A DNA stretch of 64,000 bases from Bradyrhizobium sp. SSBR45G (GTDB taxonomy: Bacteria > Pseudomonadota > Alphaproteobacteria > Rhizobiales > Xanthobacteraceae), in NCBI RefSeq assembly GCF_030159255.1, contig NZ_BSCT01000020.1, forward strand, positions 1 through 64,000, given 5' to 3'. Under the pieces are notes generated by a model. That model searched no databases. It was not told where the DNA came from and worked only from the letters and a program-made list of their open reading frames with translations. A program made the translations under genes and the position numbers. Shown one piece after another: positions 33,098 through 41,786 of this stretch (the first letter of the stretch is position 1; every line of letters begins with the position of its first letter).

Positions 33098-34594
33098 CTA
33101 CTGCAAACTCAGCGCGACGAACCGCAGCTCGCCGTCGGCGTTGGAGACCAGCAGCAGCACCGACTTCTTGCCGTCCTTCTTGAGCTGGTCGACGCGCTTC
33201 TTGATGTCGGCGCCGGAGGTCACCGCCTCCTGGGCGACCTCGACGATGACGTCGCCGGCCGACAGCCGCTTCTCGGCGGCGTCGGAGGCCTGGTCGACGC
33301 CGGTGACGACGACGCCCTTGACGCTGTCCTTGATCTTGTAGCGCGTGCGAAGGTCCTTCGACAGCGCGGCGAGATCGAGCCCGAGCGCCTTCTGGGTCAC
33401 CGGCTTCTCGGCCGGCTCGTCCTTCTTGATCGCCGCCTGCTGGACCTTCTCGTTGTCCTCGAGCCGGCCGAGCTTGACCTTGAGCGTCTGCTCCTGGCCC
33501 TTGCGGATCACGACGACGTCGACCTCCTTGCCGACGGCGGTGTCGGCGACGATGCGCGACAGGTCCTTCGGCTCCTTGATGTCGCGGCCGTCGAACTTGA
33601 CGACGACGTCACCGGGCTCGATGCCGGCCGGCTTGGCCGGACCCTTGTCGTCGACGCCGGCGACCAGCGCACCGCGCGCCGGCTTGATGTTGAGGCTCTC
33701 GGCGATCTCGTCGGTGACGCCCTGGATGCGCACGCCGAGCCAGCCGCGGCGCAGCTCGCCGAACTGGCGCAGCTGATCGACCACGCCGGCGACCGTCTTG
33801 GACGGCACGGCGAAGCCGATGCCGATCGAGCCGCCGGAGGGCGAGATGATCAGCGTGTTGACGCCGATGACATCGCCCTCGAGGTTGAACAGCGGGCCGC
33901 CGGAATTGCCGCGGTTGATGGCGGCGTCGGTCTGGATGTAGCTGTCATAGGGACCCGACGAGATGTCGCGGTTCTTGGCCGAGACGATGCCGGCGGTGAC
34001 GGTGCCGCCGAGGCTGAACGGGTTGCCGATCGCGACCACCCAGTCGCCGAGCCGGAGCTTGTCGGAATCGCCGAACTTGACCACCGTGAGCTGCCGCGGC
34101 GGCTTGAACTTGAGCACCGCGAGGTCGGTCTTCTTGTCGACGCCGACCAGCTCGGCCTTGATCTTGGTGCCGTCGTTGAGGATCACGTTGATCTCGTCGG
34201 CGTCCGCGATGACGTGGTTGTTGGTGACCACCACGCCGCTATCGTCGACGATGAAGCCGGAGCCGAGCGAGTTGGTGCGGCGGGGCGTGGCGTCGCCGCT
34301 GCGACCACCCGGACCGCCGCGGCGGTTCTTGAAGAAGTCGTCGAAGAACTCCTCGAACGGCGAGCCCGGCGGCACCTGCGGATTGGCACCGCGGTTCTCG
34401 CCACCGCCCTTGGCCTCGACGGTCTGCGAGGTCGAGATGTTGACGACGGCGTCGATCACCTTCTCGGCGACGTCGGCGATCCCCTCGGGTCCCCGCGCCG
34501 AGGCCGGCACCGGCGCAAGCGCCCAGCCCGCGGCAAGGACGGCCGCGGTCAGGACCGGACGCAGGCGACGGCTGAAAGCAAGGGTTGCGGTCAT
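33098..34594 (-). CDS. degP: Periplasmic serine protease DegP/Do family
   Basis: This is an envelope quality-control protease and chaperone of 498 residues. A signal peptide (LTAAVLAAGWALAPVPASA) precedes a trypsin-like domain with the triad His127 (TNNHVIA), Asp157 (KKTDLAVL) and Ser231 (RGNSGGPLF). Two PDZ domains follow (GWLGVRIQGVTDEIAESL; and GVVVTGVDQASDAAEKRLSAGDVIVEV near the C-terminus). The start at 34594 (MTATLAFSRR) gives a proper signal sequence; further upstream codons do not. It is the last gene after hflK, hflC and DUF2065, a conserved alphaproteobacterial arrangement. Confidence 0.93.
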   Translation of the reverse strand: MTATLAFSRRLRPVLTAAVLAAGWALAPVPASARGPEGIADVAEKVIDAVVNISTSQTVEAKGGGENRGANPQVPPGSPFEEFFDDFFKNRRGGPGGRSGDATPRRTNSLGSGFIVDDSGVVVTNNHVIADADEINVILNDGTKIKAELVGVDKKTDLAVLKFKPPRQLTVVKFGDSDKLRLGDWVVAIGNPFSLGGTVTAGIVSAKNRDISSGPYDSYIQTDAAINRGNSGGPLFNLEGDVIGVNTLIISPSGGSIGIGFAVPSKTVAGVVDQLRQFGELRRGWLGVRIQGVTDEIAESLNIKPARGALVAGVDDKGPAKPAGIEPGDVVVKFDGRDIKEPKDLSRIVADTAVGKEVDVVVIRKGQEQTLKVKLGRLEDNEKVQQAAIKKDEPAEKPVTQKALGLDLAALSKDLRTRYKIKDSVKGVVVTGVDQASDAAEKRLSAGDVIVEVAQEAVTSGADIKKRVDQLKKDGKKSVLLLVSNADGELRFVALSLQ

Positions 34595-34830
34595 CAGGCG
34601 GATCTCCAGAAAAGGCTGCAAATTCAACCGGCACAGTGCGCCGGAACCGGGCGGCGACGCAAGCGCGCCGGCGCGCGGCGCCGGATTCATCATTGAAGGC
34701 GACCTAATACGGCAAAATGGCGCGGCCATCGCCTCACAATGGCGTTGGCCGGGCAACGGACGGGGGTCATCGTGACGGCGGGTTCTGAGGACCTCCCAGC
34801 GGGGCGGGGTCTGACCGCAGCAGCCCTCGC

Positions 34831-35037
34831 TCAGATCGGGCGCCGGATCACCCAGATCAGCACCAGGCCGGCGACCGCCGAGCCGATGCCGACCGCACGC
34901 AGCACATTGTCCGGCGTGGTCATGGCCGTCTTCATCGCCCGCCGCATCCAGTCCGGACTGGCCGCGAACATCAGGCCCTCGAGCACGAACAGGATACCTA
35001 ATCCGATGAGGAAATCGGAAAACGCAATGGACCTCAT
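34831..35037 (-). CDS. DUF2065 family two-span membrane protein
   Basis: This is a 68-residue inner-membrane protein with two hydrophobic segments (IAFSDFLIGLGILFVLEGLMFAASP and VLRAVGIGSAVAGLVLIWVIR). The pattern FxxxLGLxxVxEGLxxAxxPxxMRR is the DUF2065 signature. It lies between hflC and degP, as in many proteobacteria, which suggests a link to FtsH-HflKC membrane proteolysis, but no function is known. The start at 35037 (MRSIAFSDF) is preferred to the longer frame. Confidence 0.87.
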   Translation of the reverse strand: MRSIAFSDFLIGLGILFVLEGLMFAASPDWMRRAMKTAMTTPDNVLRAVGIGSAVAGLVLIWVIRRPI

Positions 35038-35074
35038 CGGACCCGGACCTCCCGTTCGACCTTTTTGATAGGCA

Positions 35075-35102
35075 ACGGGGCGAAGCAACGGCTTCGCCCC
35101 GT
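35075..35102. other. Perfect 12-base hairpin between hflC and DUF2065
   Basis: ACGGGGCGAAGC (35075-35086) and GCTTCGCCCCGT (35091-35102) pair perfectly around four bases. No T-run follows on either strand, so it is not a standard intrinsic terminator. It could cap the 3' end of hflKC mRNA or reduce transcription into the downstream genes. Confidence 0.6.
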
Positions 35103-35147
35103 CCGTGTCAACTCTTATTCACCGCGATCAACCGCGCCCTGCCGACA

Positions 35148-36086
35148 TCAGGGTTTCGCGGCTTGCGCGGCGGCTGCGGTGGCGTTGGTGGCCGCCGACG
35201 GCGTTTCCGAGCCCGGCTTCCCCGACGGGTTGGCGAAGTAGCGGAAGAACTCCGAATCCGGCCGCAGCAGGAAGCGGGTCTCGCCGGACTTCAGCCCGTT
35301 CTCATAGGCCGTCATCGAGCGGTAGAAGGCGAAGAAGTCGGGATCCTTGCCGTAGGCCTCGGCGAACAGCCGGTTGCGCTCGGCGTCGCCGGCGCCGCGG
35401 GTCTGCTCCGCCTGCGAGTTGGCCTCGGCCACGATCACGGTGGCCTCGCGATCCGCCTTCGACTTGATCTCCTGCGCCTTCTGGCCGCCGAGGGCGCGGA
35501 ACTCGGCCGCTTCACGCTGCCGCTCGCTGTTCATGCGGTCGTAGACCGCCTGGCTGTTGGCCTCCGGCAGGTCGGCGCGGCGGATGCGGACGTCGACCAC
35601 CTGAATGCCGTAGTTGTCGGCCTCCTTGTCGAGCTGGTCGCGGATCTTGCGCATCAGGGTCTCGCGCTCGTCACGCACCACCTGGGTGAAGGTGACCTCG
35701 CCGAGCACACGCCGCAGGGCGGCGTTGAGAAGGGTGCCGAGCTGGACGTTGGCATTCTGGATCGTGCCGGCGCGCTGGTAGAACTGCAGCGCGTTCTTGA
35801 TCCGGTAGCGGGCGAAGGCGTCGACCACGAGCCGCTTCTGATCGAAGGCGATGACCTCCTGCGAGGGGTTCTCGAGGTCGAGGATGCGCTTGTCGATCGA
35901 GATCACGTTGTCGATGAATGGCGCCTTCACGTTCAGGCCGGGCTCGGTGACGACGTCGACCGGCTTGCCGAACCGGACGACCAGCGCCTGCTCGGTCTGC
36001 TGCACGGTGAACAGCGAGCTGTAGCCGATCACGACCACCGCGAGCGCGATGACCAGCGCCAGGATTCCAGTGACGGGGGACCTCAT
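35148..36086 (-). CDS. hflC: HflC, FtsH protease modulator
   Basis: This is an SPFH/band-7 membrane protein of 312 residues. An N-terminal anchor (ILALVIALAVVVIGYSSLFTV) is followed by the band-7 domain (QQTEQALVVRFGKPVDVVTEPGLNVKAPFIDNVISIDKRIL) and a coiled-coil region (RMNSERQREAAEFRALGGQKAQEIKSKADREATVIVAEANSQAEQTRG). With HflK it forms a large periplasmic-side complex around FtsH and limits its access to membrane substrates. Its start overlaps the hflK stop by four bases. Confidence 0.94.
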   Translation of the reverse strand: MRSPVTGILALVIALAVVVIGYSSLFTVQQTEQALVVRFGKPVDVVTEPGLNVKAPFIDNVISIDKRILDLENPSQEVIAFDQKRLVVDAFARYRIKNALQFYQRAGTIQNANVQLGTLLNAALRRVLGEVTFTQVVRDERETLMRKIRDQLDKEADNYGIQVVDVRIRRADLPEANSQAVYDRMNSERQREAAEFRALGGQKAQEIKSKADREATVIVAEANSQAEQTRGAGDAERNRLFAEAYGKDPDFFAFYRSMTAYENGLKSGETRFLLRPDSEFFRYFANPSGKPGSETPSAATNATAAAAQAAKP

Positions 36087-37210
36087 CGGACGCCTCCCTG
36101 CGGAGCGGCGGGCGCCTGGCGGCGCGGCGCGAGATCGCCGAGCGGCAGCAGCGGCACGGGGCCACCGCCAGGCCCGCTGTCGAGCACGAGCTTGTCCGAG
36201 CCGGAGAGCACGCGCTCCATCGTCTCGAGATAGATGCGTTCGCGGGTCACGTCGGGCGCCTTCTTGTACTCGTCATAGACCTTCAGGAAGCGCGCGCTCT
36301 GGCCCTTGGCCTCGGCGATCGCCTGCTCCTTGTAGCCCTCGGCGACCTGCAGGATCTGGGCAGCACGCCCGCGGGCATCGGGGACGACCTTGTTGGCGTA
36401 GGTCTGGGCCTCGTTCTGCGCCTTCTCCAGGTCGGCGCGCGCCGCCTGCACGTCGCGGAACGCCGCAATCACCTGCGCCGGAGGGTCGACCTTCTGCATC
36501 TGCACATTGTCGACCTGGATGCCAGAGCCATAGGCATCGAGCGTCTTCTGCATCAGCTCCAGCACGCTCTGCTCGATCTGGGTGCGGGCGCCGGTCAGCA
36601 CCGGCTGGATGTTCGACCGGCCGATCACCTCGCGCATCGCGCTCTCGGCCACCGCCTTCACGGTGCCTTCCGGATTCTGGATGTTGAACAGGAAGTCGGC
36701 GGCGCCCTTCGGCTTGATGCGCCACAGCACCGTGACGTCGACGTCGACGATGTTCTCGTCGCCGGTGAGCATCAGGCTCTCCTCCGGCACGTCGCGACCG
36801 CCGCGGCCACGGCGGCCCGGATCGTCATTGGCGGTGAAGCCGATCGAGATCGAGTTGACGCGCAGCGCCTTGGGCAGCAGCACGGTCTCGATCGGATAAG
36901 GCAGGTGGTAGCGCAGGCCCGGCTGCTCGTCGCGGACATATTTGCCGAAGCGCAGCACGACGCCGAGCTCCTCGGACTGCACCCGGTAGAAGCCGGACAG
37001 GAGCCAGATCGCGATCGCGCCGACCACGATCAGGAGGACGCCGACGGTGCCGAAGCCGCCGCCGGGGATGAACTGCTGGAGCCGGTCCTGGCCGCGCCGC
37101 AGAAGATCTTCCAGATCGGGTGGCCTTGGACCGACCGGTTGCGGTCCCGAGCCCCAGGGCCCCTTCGGACCCGGACCCCACGGGCCTCCGCCCTGATTCT
37201 TCCACGCCAT
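36083..37210 (-). CDS. hflK: HflK, FtsH protease modulator
   Basis: This is the partner of HflC, 375 residues. A glycine/proline-rich cytoplasmic N-terminus (MAWKNQGGGPWGPGPKGPWG) precedes one membrane span (VGVLLIVVGAIAIWLLSGF) and the band-7 domain (YRVQSEELGVVLRFGKYVRDEQPGLRYHLPYPIETVLLPK). A long helical region ends in a proline-rich tail. It is the first gene of hflK-hflC-DUF2065-degP. A TTGACA on the minus strand near 37333 could be part of its promoter, but no matching -10 is clear. Confidence 0.94.
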   Translation of the reverse strand: MAWKNQGGGPWGPGPKGPWGSGPQPVGPRPPDLEDLLRRGQDRLQQFIPGGGFGTVGVLLIVVGAIAIWLLSGFYRVQSEELGVVLRFGKYVRDEQPGLRYHLPYPIETVLLPKALRVNSISIGFTANDDPGRRGRGGRDVPEESLMLTGDENIVDVDVTVLWRIKPKGAADFLFNIQNPEGTVKAVAESAMREVIGRSNIQPVLTGARTQIEQSVLELMQKTLDAYGSGIQVDNVQMQKVDPPAQVIAAFRDVQAARADLEKAQNEAQTYANKVVPDARGRAAQILQVAEGYKEQAIAEAKGQSARFLKVYDEYKKAPDVTRERIYLETMERVLSGSDKLVLDSGPGGGPVPLLPLGDLAPRRQAPAAPQGGVR

Positions 37211-37459
37211 CGATCGATCTCCTCCGAGAGGCTGATACTGCCCGAACGCCGGCCCCCGACGGCGGCCGGGTTATAAGGGACGGCCCGGCCCCTTACAACG
37301 TAGCGCTCCAGCTAAGCCCGAACCGGGTTTTGTCAATGTAAACAGGGCGGCAAGCGCCGGTTTGCCGCGGCTGAAACGCCCGGGAGCGGCCAAACAACGC
37401 GACTTCATCATTAATGGATGGTCTTGAAGCCGCGGCCGGGCCGGAGGGCGCCGGGAGGT

Positions 37460-37972
37460 TCAGCGTCTCCGGCGGTAGGTGACGTAGGAGAATTCAGCCT
37501 GATCGTCCGGTCCCGAGGCTTGACGCTCGCGTGCCACCTCCTGCCACTGGGCAGGGTCGATCGCCGGAAACAGGGTGTCGCCCGGCGGGCTCGCATGGAC
37601 CTCGGTGATTTCCAGCCGGTCGGCCAGCGGCATCGTCGCCGCGTAGATCTCGGCGCCGCCCACGATCGCGATCTCCGCGGCTGAACGCCGCAGCGCATCC
37701 CCGCGCGCAATGCCGAGCGCTTCGTCGATGGTGCGGGTCACGATCGCGCCGGGGGCACGGAAATCAGCATCGCGGGTGACGATGATGTTGGTCCGGCCCG
37801 GCAGCGGCCGGCGGGGAAACGACATGAAGGTCTTGCGGCCCATCACGATCGGCCGGCCCATCGTGAGTGCCCTGAAGCGCTTCTGATCGCTCTTCTGTCG
37901 CCAGGGAATGGCGTTCTCAGCGCCGATCACGCCATTCTCGGCGACCGCGACGATCTGCACGATCTCGATCAT
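37460..37972 (-). CDS. folA: Dihydrofolate reductase
   Basis: FolA reduces dihydrofolate to tetrahydrofolate with NADPH and regenerates the cofactor consumed by ThyA. The 170 residues have the normal DHFR pattern: VQIVAVAENGVIGAENAIPWRQKSDQKRFRALTMGRPIVMGRKTFMSF, RTNIIVTRD and AEIAIVGGAEIYAATMPLADRLEITEVHA. The start at 37972 overlaps the stop of the upstream GNAT gene by four bases (ATGA). The order thyA, GNAT, folA makes a compact folate/thymidylate operon. Confidence 0.94.
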   Translation of the reverse strand: MIEIVQIVAVAENGVIGAENAIPWRQKSDQKRFRALTMGRPIVMGRKTFMSFPRRPLPGRTNIIVTRDADFRAPGAIVTRTIDEALGIARGDALRRSAAEIAIVGGAEIYAATMPLADRLEITEVHASPPGDTLFPAIDPAQWQEVARERQASGPDDQAEFSYVTYRRRR

Positions 37973-38451
37973 GGCGCTCTCTCGGCGAGCTGCGTCAGCG
38001 CAGGTCCCGTGACCTTGCACACGGTCCAGTCGTCCATCAGCTCGGCGCCGAGCGATTTGTAGAAGGTGATCGACGGCGCGTTCCAGTCGAGCACCGACCA
38101 TTGCAGCCGCGCCCAGCCGCGCTTCACGCAGGTCGCCGCGAGATGGCCGAGCAGCGCCTGGCCGAGGCCGTTGCGGCGGAACGCGGGACGCACGAACAGG
38201 TCCTCGAGATAGATGCCGGGCTTGCCGGCAAAGGTCGAGAAATTGACGAACCAGATCGCGAAGCCCGCGACCTCGCCGTTCCATTCCGCGAGATCACAGA
38301 ACAGCGTCGGATGCTCGCAGAACAGCGCGGCGGCGATATCAGTTTCGCTGGCAACCACCTCATGCGCGAGCTTCTCGTAGTCGGCGAGCTCGTTGATCAG
38401 CGCGAACACGACGCCGATGTCGGAAGGCTTGGCGCTTCGGATCGACAGCAT
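37969..38451 (-). CDS. GNAT acetyltransferase (diamine acetyltransferase-like)
   Basis: This 160-residue GNAT protein resembles the spermidine/diamine acetyltransferase branch: RSAKPSDIGVVFALINELADYEKLAHEVVASE, GFAIWFVNFSTFAGKPGIYLEDLFVRPAFRRNGLGQALLGHLA (motif A) and LQWSVLDWNAPSITFYKSLGAELMDDWTVCKV (motif B). It lies between thyA (three bases) and folA (overlap), so all three are coupled. Why an acetyltransferase is tied to thymidylate synthesis is not known; the substrate could be a polyamine or another small amine. Confidence 0.9.
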   Translation of the reverse strand: MLSIRSAKPSDIGVVFALINELADYEKLAHEVVASETDIAAALFCEHPTLFCDLAEWNGEVAGFAIWFVNFSTFAGKPGIYLEDLFVRPAFRRNGLGQALLGHLAATCVKRGWARLQWSVLDWNAPSITFYKSLGAELMDDWTVCKVTGPALTQLAERAP

Positions 38452-38454
38452 GCC

Positions 38455-39249
38455 CTAGACCGCGACCTCGGCCTTGATGTGCGGATGCGGATCGTAGCCG
38501 GCGAGCGCGAAATCCTCGTAGCGGAAGGCGAAGATGTCCTTGATGTCCGGATTGAGCGTCATGGTCGGCAGCGGCCGCGGGGTGCGGGTCAGTTGCAGGC
38601 GCGCCTGCTCGATGTGGTTGGAGTAGAGGTGCACGTCGCCGAACGAGTGCACGAAATCGCCGAGCTTCAGGCCGGTGACCTGCGCCACCATCATGGTGAG
38701 CAGCGCATAGGAGGCGATGTTGAAGGGCACGCCGAGGAAGACATCGGCCGAGCGCTGATAGAGCTGGCAGGACAGCTTGCCGTTGGCCACGTAGAACTGG
38801 AACAGGCAGTGGCAGGGCGGCAGCGCCATCTTCTCGACGTCGGCCGGATTCCAGGCGGTGACGATCAGCCGGCGCGAATCCGGGTTGCGCTTGATCATGT
38901 CGACGACGTTGGTGATCTGGTCGATGTGGCCACCGTCCGGCGTCGGCCAGGAGCGCCACTGGTAGCCGTAGACGGGGCCGAGATCGCCGTTGGCGTCGGC
39001 CCACTCGTCCCAGATCGTCACACCATGGTCGTGCAGGTATCTGACGTTGGTGTCGCCCTTCAGGAACCACAGGAGCTCGTGCACGATCGCCTTCAGCGGC
39101 AGCCGCTTGGTGGTGACCATCGGGAAGCCAGCGGCAAGGTTGAAGCGCATCTGATGGCCGAACACCGACAGCGTGCCGGTGCCGGTGCGGTCGTGTTTCT
39201 CCGCGCCGTCGGACAGGATGCGTTCGAGCAGGTCGTGATACTGGTGCAT
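38455..39249 (-). CDS. thyA: Thymidylate synthase
   Basis: This is a folate-dependent dUMP methylase making dTMP. It has 264 residues, the usual ThyA length. The phosphate-binding Arg is in HDRTGTGTLSVFGHQ, the nucleophile is Cys146 in LPPCHCLFQFYV, and RSADVFLGVPFNIASYALL and HIEQ near the C-terminus bind dUMP and folate. It is the first gene of thyA-GNAT-folA. The genome thus uses the ThyA route, for which a DHFR is needed. Confidence 0.97.
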   Translation of the reverse strand: MHQYHDLLERILSDGAEKHDRTGTGTLSVFGHQMRFNLAAGFPMVTTKRLPLKAIVHELLWFLKGDTNVRYLHDHGVTIWDEWADANGDLGPVYGYQWRSWPTPDGGHIDQITNVVDMIKRNPDSRRLIVTAWNPADVEKMALPPCHCLFQFYVANGKLSCQLYQRSADVFLGVPFNIASYALLTMMVAQVTGLKLGDFVHSFGDVHLYSNHIEQARLQLTRTPRPLPTMTLNPDIKDIFAFRYEDFALAGYDPHPHIKAEVAV

Positions 39250-39397
39250 GGCCGATGCTTGCCGTTAAAACGCAAGCTGTAGCGGAGGAGATGTCATCCT
39301 GACACAAGATTCAGGCGATTATACCCAAGAAGCTGGGCTCCTGTCGAAGCGAGAATGAGGGCGAAAACGAGTTCCCGCCCATTCCGCCCCGTGGGCC

Positions 39398-40909
39398 CTA
39401 CCCCTCCACGAACACCTCGTCGCGCTTGCGCCGCAGCGCTGGCAGGACCGCCAGCACCAGCAGGACGGCGGCGATCGCCAGCAGCGCGGCGGAGAGCGGG
39501 CGGGTCAGGAACACCGACCAGTCGCCGCGCGAGATCTGCAGGGTGCGGCGCAGGTTCTCCTCCATCAGCGATCCCAGCACCATGCCGAGCAGCAGCGGCG
39601 CCGGCTCGAAATCGTGCTTGATCAGCCAGTAGCCGAACAGGCCGAAGGCCCCGGCCAGGACCACGTCCACGGGCGCATTGTTGATCGAGTAGATGCCGAT
39701 CGCGCAGAACACGACGATCGAGGGGAACATCAGCCGGTACGGCACGCGCAGCAGCCGCACCCAGATGCCGACCAGCGGCAGGTTGATGATGATCAGCATC
39801 AGATTGCCGATCCACATCGAGGCGATCATGCCCCAGACCAGGTCCGGCTGCTTCGCCATCACCTGCGGCCCGGGCTGGATGCCGTGGATGGTCATGGCGC
39901 CGACCATCAGCGCCATCACCGCGTTGGGCGGGATGCCGAGCGTCAGCAGCGGAATGAACGAGGTTTGCGCCGCGGCGTTGTTGGCACTCTCCGGGGCCGC
40001 GACGCCTTCGATCGCACCGCGGCCGAAGCGTGAGGGATCGCGCGCGATCTTCTTTTCGAACGTATAGGCGGCAAAGGAGGCGATCACGGCGCCGCCGCCC
40101 GGCAGGATGCCGAGTATGGAGCCGAGAATGGTGCCGCGGGCGATTGCAGGCGCCGAATCGATCAGGTCCTTGCGGGTCGGCATGAGGCCCGTGATCTTCT
40201 GCTGCACCAGTTCGCGATCGGATTCGGCGCCACTGTCGAGATTGCGGATGATCTCGGCGAAGCCGAACACGCCCATCGCAACGGTCGCGAAGCCCAGCCC
40301 ATCGGCAAGCTCGGGAATGTTGAAGGCCATGCGCGAGGCGCCGGTCTCGAGGTCGGCGCCGACCATCGACAGCAGCAGCCCGAGCGCGATCATCGCCACG
40401 GCCTTGAGCACGCTGCCCTTGGCGAGCACGACGGCGAAGATCAGGCCGAGCACCATCAGCGAGAAATATTCGGCCGGCCCGAACAGCAGCGCGAGCTTGG
40501 TCAAGGGCGCGCCGAGCACCGCGATCAGAACGGTCGCAAAACAGCCGGCGATGAAGGAGCCGATCGCCGCGATCGACAGCGCAGGACCCGCACGCCCCTG
40601 CTTGGCCATCTGGAAGCCGTCGAGCGTGGTGACGACGGAGGTCGCCTCCCCAGGGATGTTGACGAGGATCGAAGTCGTCGAGCCGCCATACTGGGCGCCG
40701 TAATAGATGCCGGCGAGCATGATGAGGGCGCCGACCGGCGGCAGGCCGAAGGTGATCGGCAGCAGCATGGCGACGGTGGCGATGGTGCCGATGCCCGGCA
40801 GCACGCCGACGAGCGTGCCGACCAGCGCGCCGACCAGGCAGAGCAGCAGGTTGGTCGGGCTGAGCGCGACGCCGAAGCCGAGCAACAGGTTCTGAAACAG
40901 ATCGAGCAT
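39398..40909 (-). CDS. Tripartite tricarboxylate transporter large permease TctA
   Basis: This is the large membrane subunit (503 residues, about 11-12 spans) of a TTT-family importer for citrate or other carboxylates. Family motifs: GVLPGIGTIATVAMLLPITFGLPPVGALIMLAGIYYGAQYGGSTTSILVNIPGEA and the second repeat GSILGILPGGGAVIASFAAYTFEKK with GAIEGVAAPESANNAAAQTSFIPLLTLGIPPN. The small subunit TctB lies eight bases upstream. No periplasmic TctC is near, though TctC families are large and often encoded apart. Confidence 0.93.
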   Translation of the reverse strand: MLDLFQNLLLGFGVALSPTNLLLCLVGALVGTLVGVLPGIGTIATVAMLLPITFGLPPVGALIMLAGIYYGAQYGGSTTSILVNIPGEATSVVTTLDGFQMAKQGRAGPALSIAAIGSFIAGCFATVLIAVLGAPLTKLALLFGPAEYFSLMVLGLIFAVVLAKGSVLKAVAMIALGLLLSMVGADLETGASRMAFNIPELADGLGFATVAMGVFGFAEIIRNLDSGAESDRELVQQKITGLMPTRKDLIDSAPAIARGTILGSILGILPGGGAVIASFAAYTFEKKIARDPSRFGRGAIEGVAAPESANNAAAQTSFIPLLTLGIPPNAVMALMVGAMTIHGIQPGPQVMAKQPDLVWGMIASMWIGNLMLIIINLPLVGIWVRLLRVPYRLMFPSIVVFCAIGIYSINNAPVDVVLAGAFGLFGYWLIKHDFEPAPLLLGMVLGSLMEENLRRTLQISRGDWSVFLTRPLSAALLAIAAVLLVLAVLPALRRKRDEVFVEG

Positions 40910-40916
40910 GCCGGCC

Positions 40917-41693
40917 TCACTGCACCAGGAAACGCGGGAACAACGGCATCGGCAGGCCGAGCACGTAGGGGAAGAGCAGCGCGCAGCCGAGCGTCAGGAC
41001 GACGCCGACGATCAGCGTCTCGCCCCAACGGGTCTCCGCCGTGCCGAGCGCCGCGATGAGGAAGCTCGCGAGCGCTGCGACGATCAGCCCCAGCGGCCGA
41101 ATCGCGACGGCAAATGTCAGGATGGCCAGCGACACGAACAGCGGCCCGCGCCAGTGATAGACCTGGAGCGCCGGCCCTTCGGTCACGAGGCCGATCACGG
41201 CGACGGCAGCCCCCATTCCGAGCAGCAGCACGCCGAGCATGCGCGGCGCAGTGCCAGGGCCGAACGTGAAGCCGCGCATGCCCGACAGATCGCTCGCGGC
41301 CCACAACGCGAACAGGGCGATCGCCATCAGCACCACGCCACCGAAATAATCCTGCGGCGCGCGCGGGCGTGCCAGGCCGGTGAACAGCGCAATGGCGATG
41401 AGCGGATAGGTGTAGATCAGCGCCAGCAGCGCATCGGATCGCAAGGTGATCTTGCCGCCATCCATCCACTGGCGAAGCAGCGCCGACAGCGATTCGACGA
41501 GGGCGGCGCCATGCGCCGAAACGACCTGCAGCGGAGACCGCGCCGACACGGGAGCAACGAGGCTGGCGAGCGCGATGGCGAGTTCGACGAGTTGTGGTGC
41601 GAAAGCGAGCAGCAGAATGATCGATGCGCCGGTCACATTGCGCGCGGACGGCACGGCCGCCCCGCTCGACAACTGACCCGTGGTCTCGGCCAT
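40917..41693 (-). CDS. Tripartite tricarboxylate transporter small subunit TctB-like, with an N-terminal extension
   Basis: This is the small membrane subunit of the TTT transporter. It is 258 residues, against roughly 150 for typical TctB. The C-terminal part (PQDYFGGVVLMAIALFALWAASDLSGMRGFTFGPGTAPRMLGVLLLGMGAAV onward) is the usual TctB core with FGPGTAPR. The first 100 or so residues add one or two extra hydrophobic segments (ASIILLLAFAPQLVELAIALASLVAP). It heads the pair with tctA. The extension may be a local variant; its role is unknown. Confidence 0.87.
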   Translation of the reverse strand: MAETTGQLSSGAAVPSARNVTGASIILLLAFAPQLVELAIALASLVAPVSARSPLQVVSAHGAALVESLSALLRQWMDGGKITLRSDALLALIYTYPLIAIALFTGLARPRAPQDYFGGVVLMAIALFALWAASDLSGMRGFTFGPGTAPRMLGVLLLGMGAAVAVIGLVTEGPALQVYHWRGPLFVSLAILTFAVAIRPLGLIVAALASFLIAALGTAETRWGETLIVGVVLTLGCALLFPYVLGLPMPLFPRFLVQ

Positions 41694-41786
41694 GTCCTCG
41701 CCCTCCCCGATCGGCCTTGGTGGCCGATATTGTTTTTCGGCGGTCCGGAGCCAGCCCGGCCGCTTCTGTTTTGCTAGCGGCTTTCC

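Noticed and set aside
41710..41738. Plus-strand hairpin ATCGGCC-TTGGT-GGCCGAT followed by a T-rich stretch
   Set aside because: It looks like a terminator, but no plus-strand gene lies upstream; it may stop antisense transcription or be chance.
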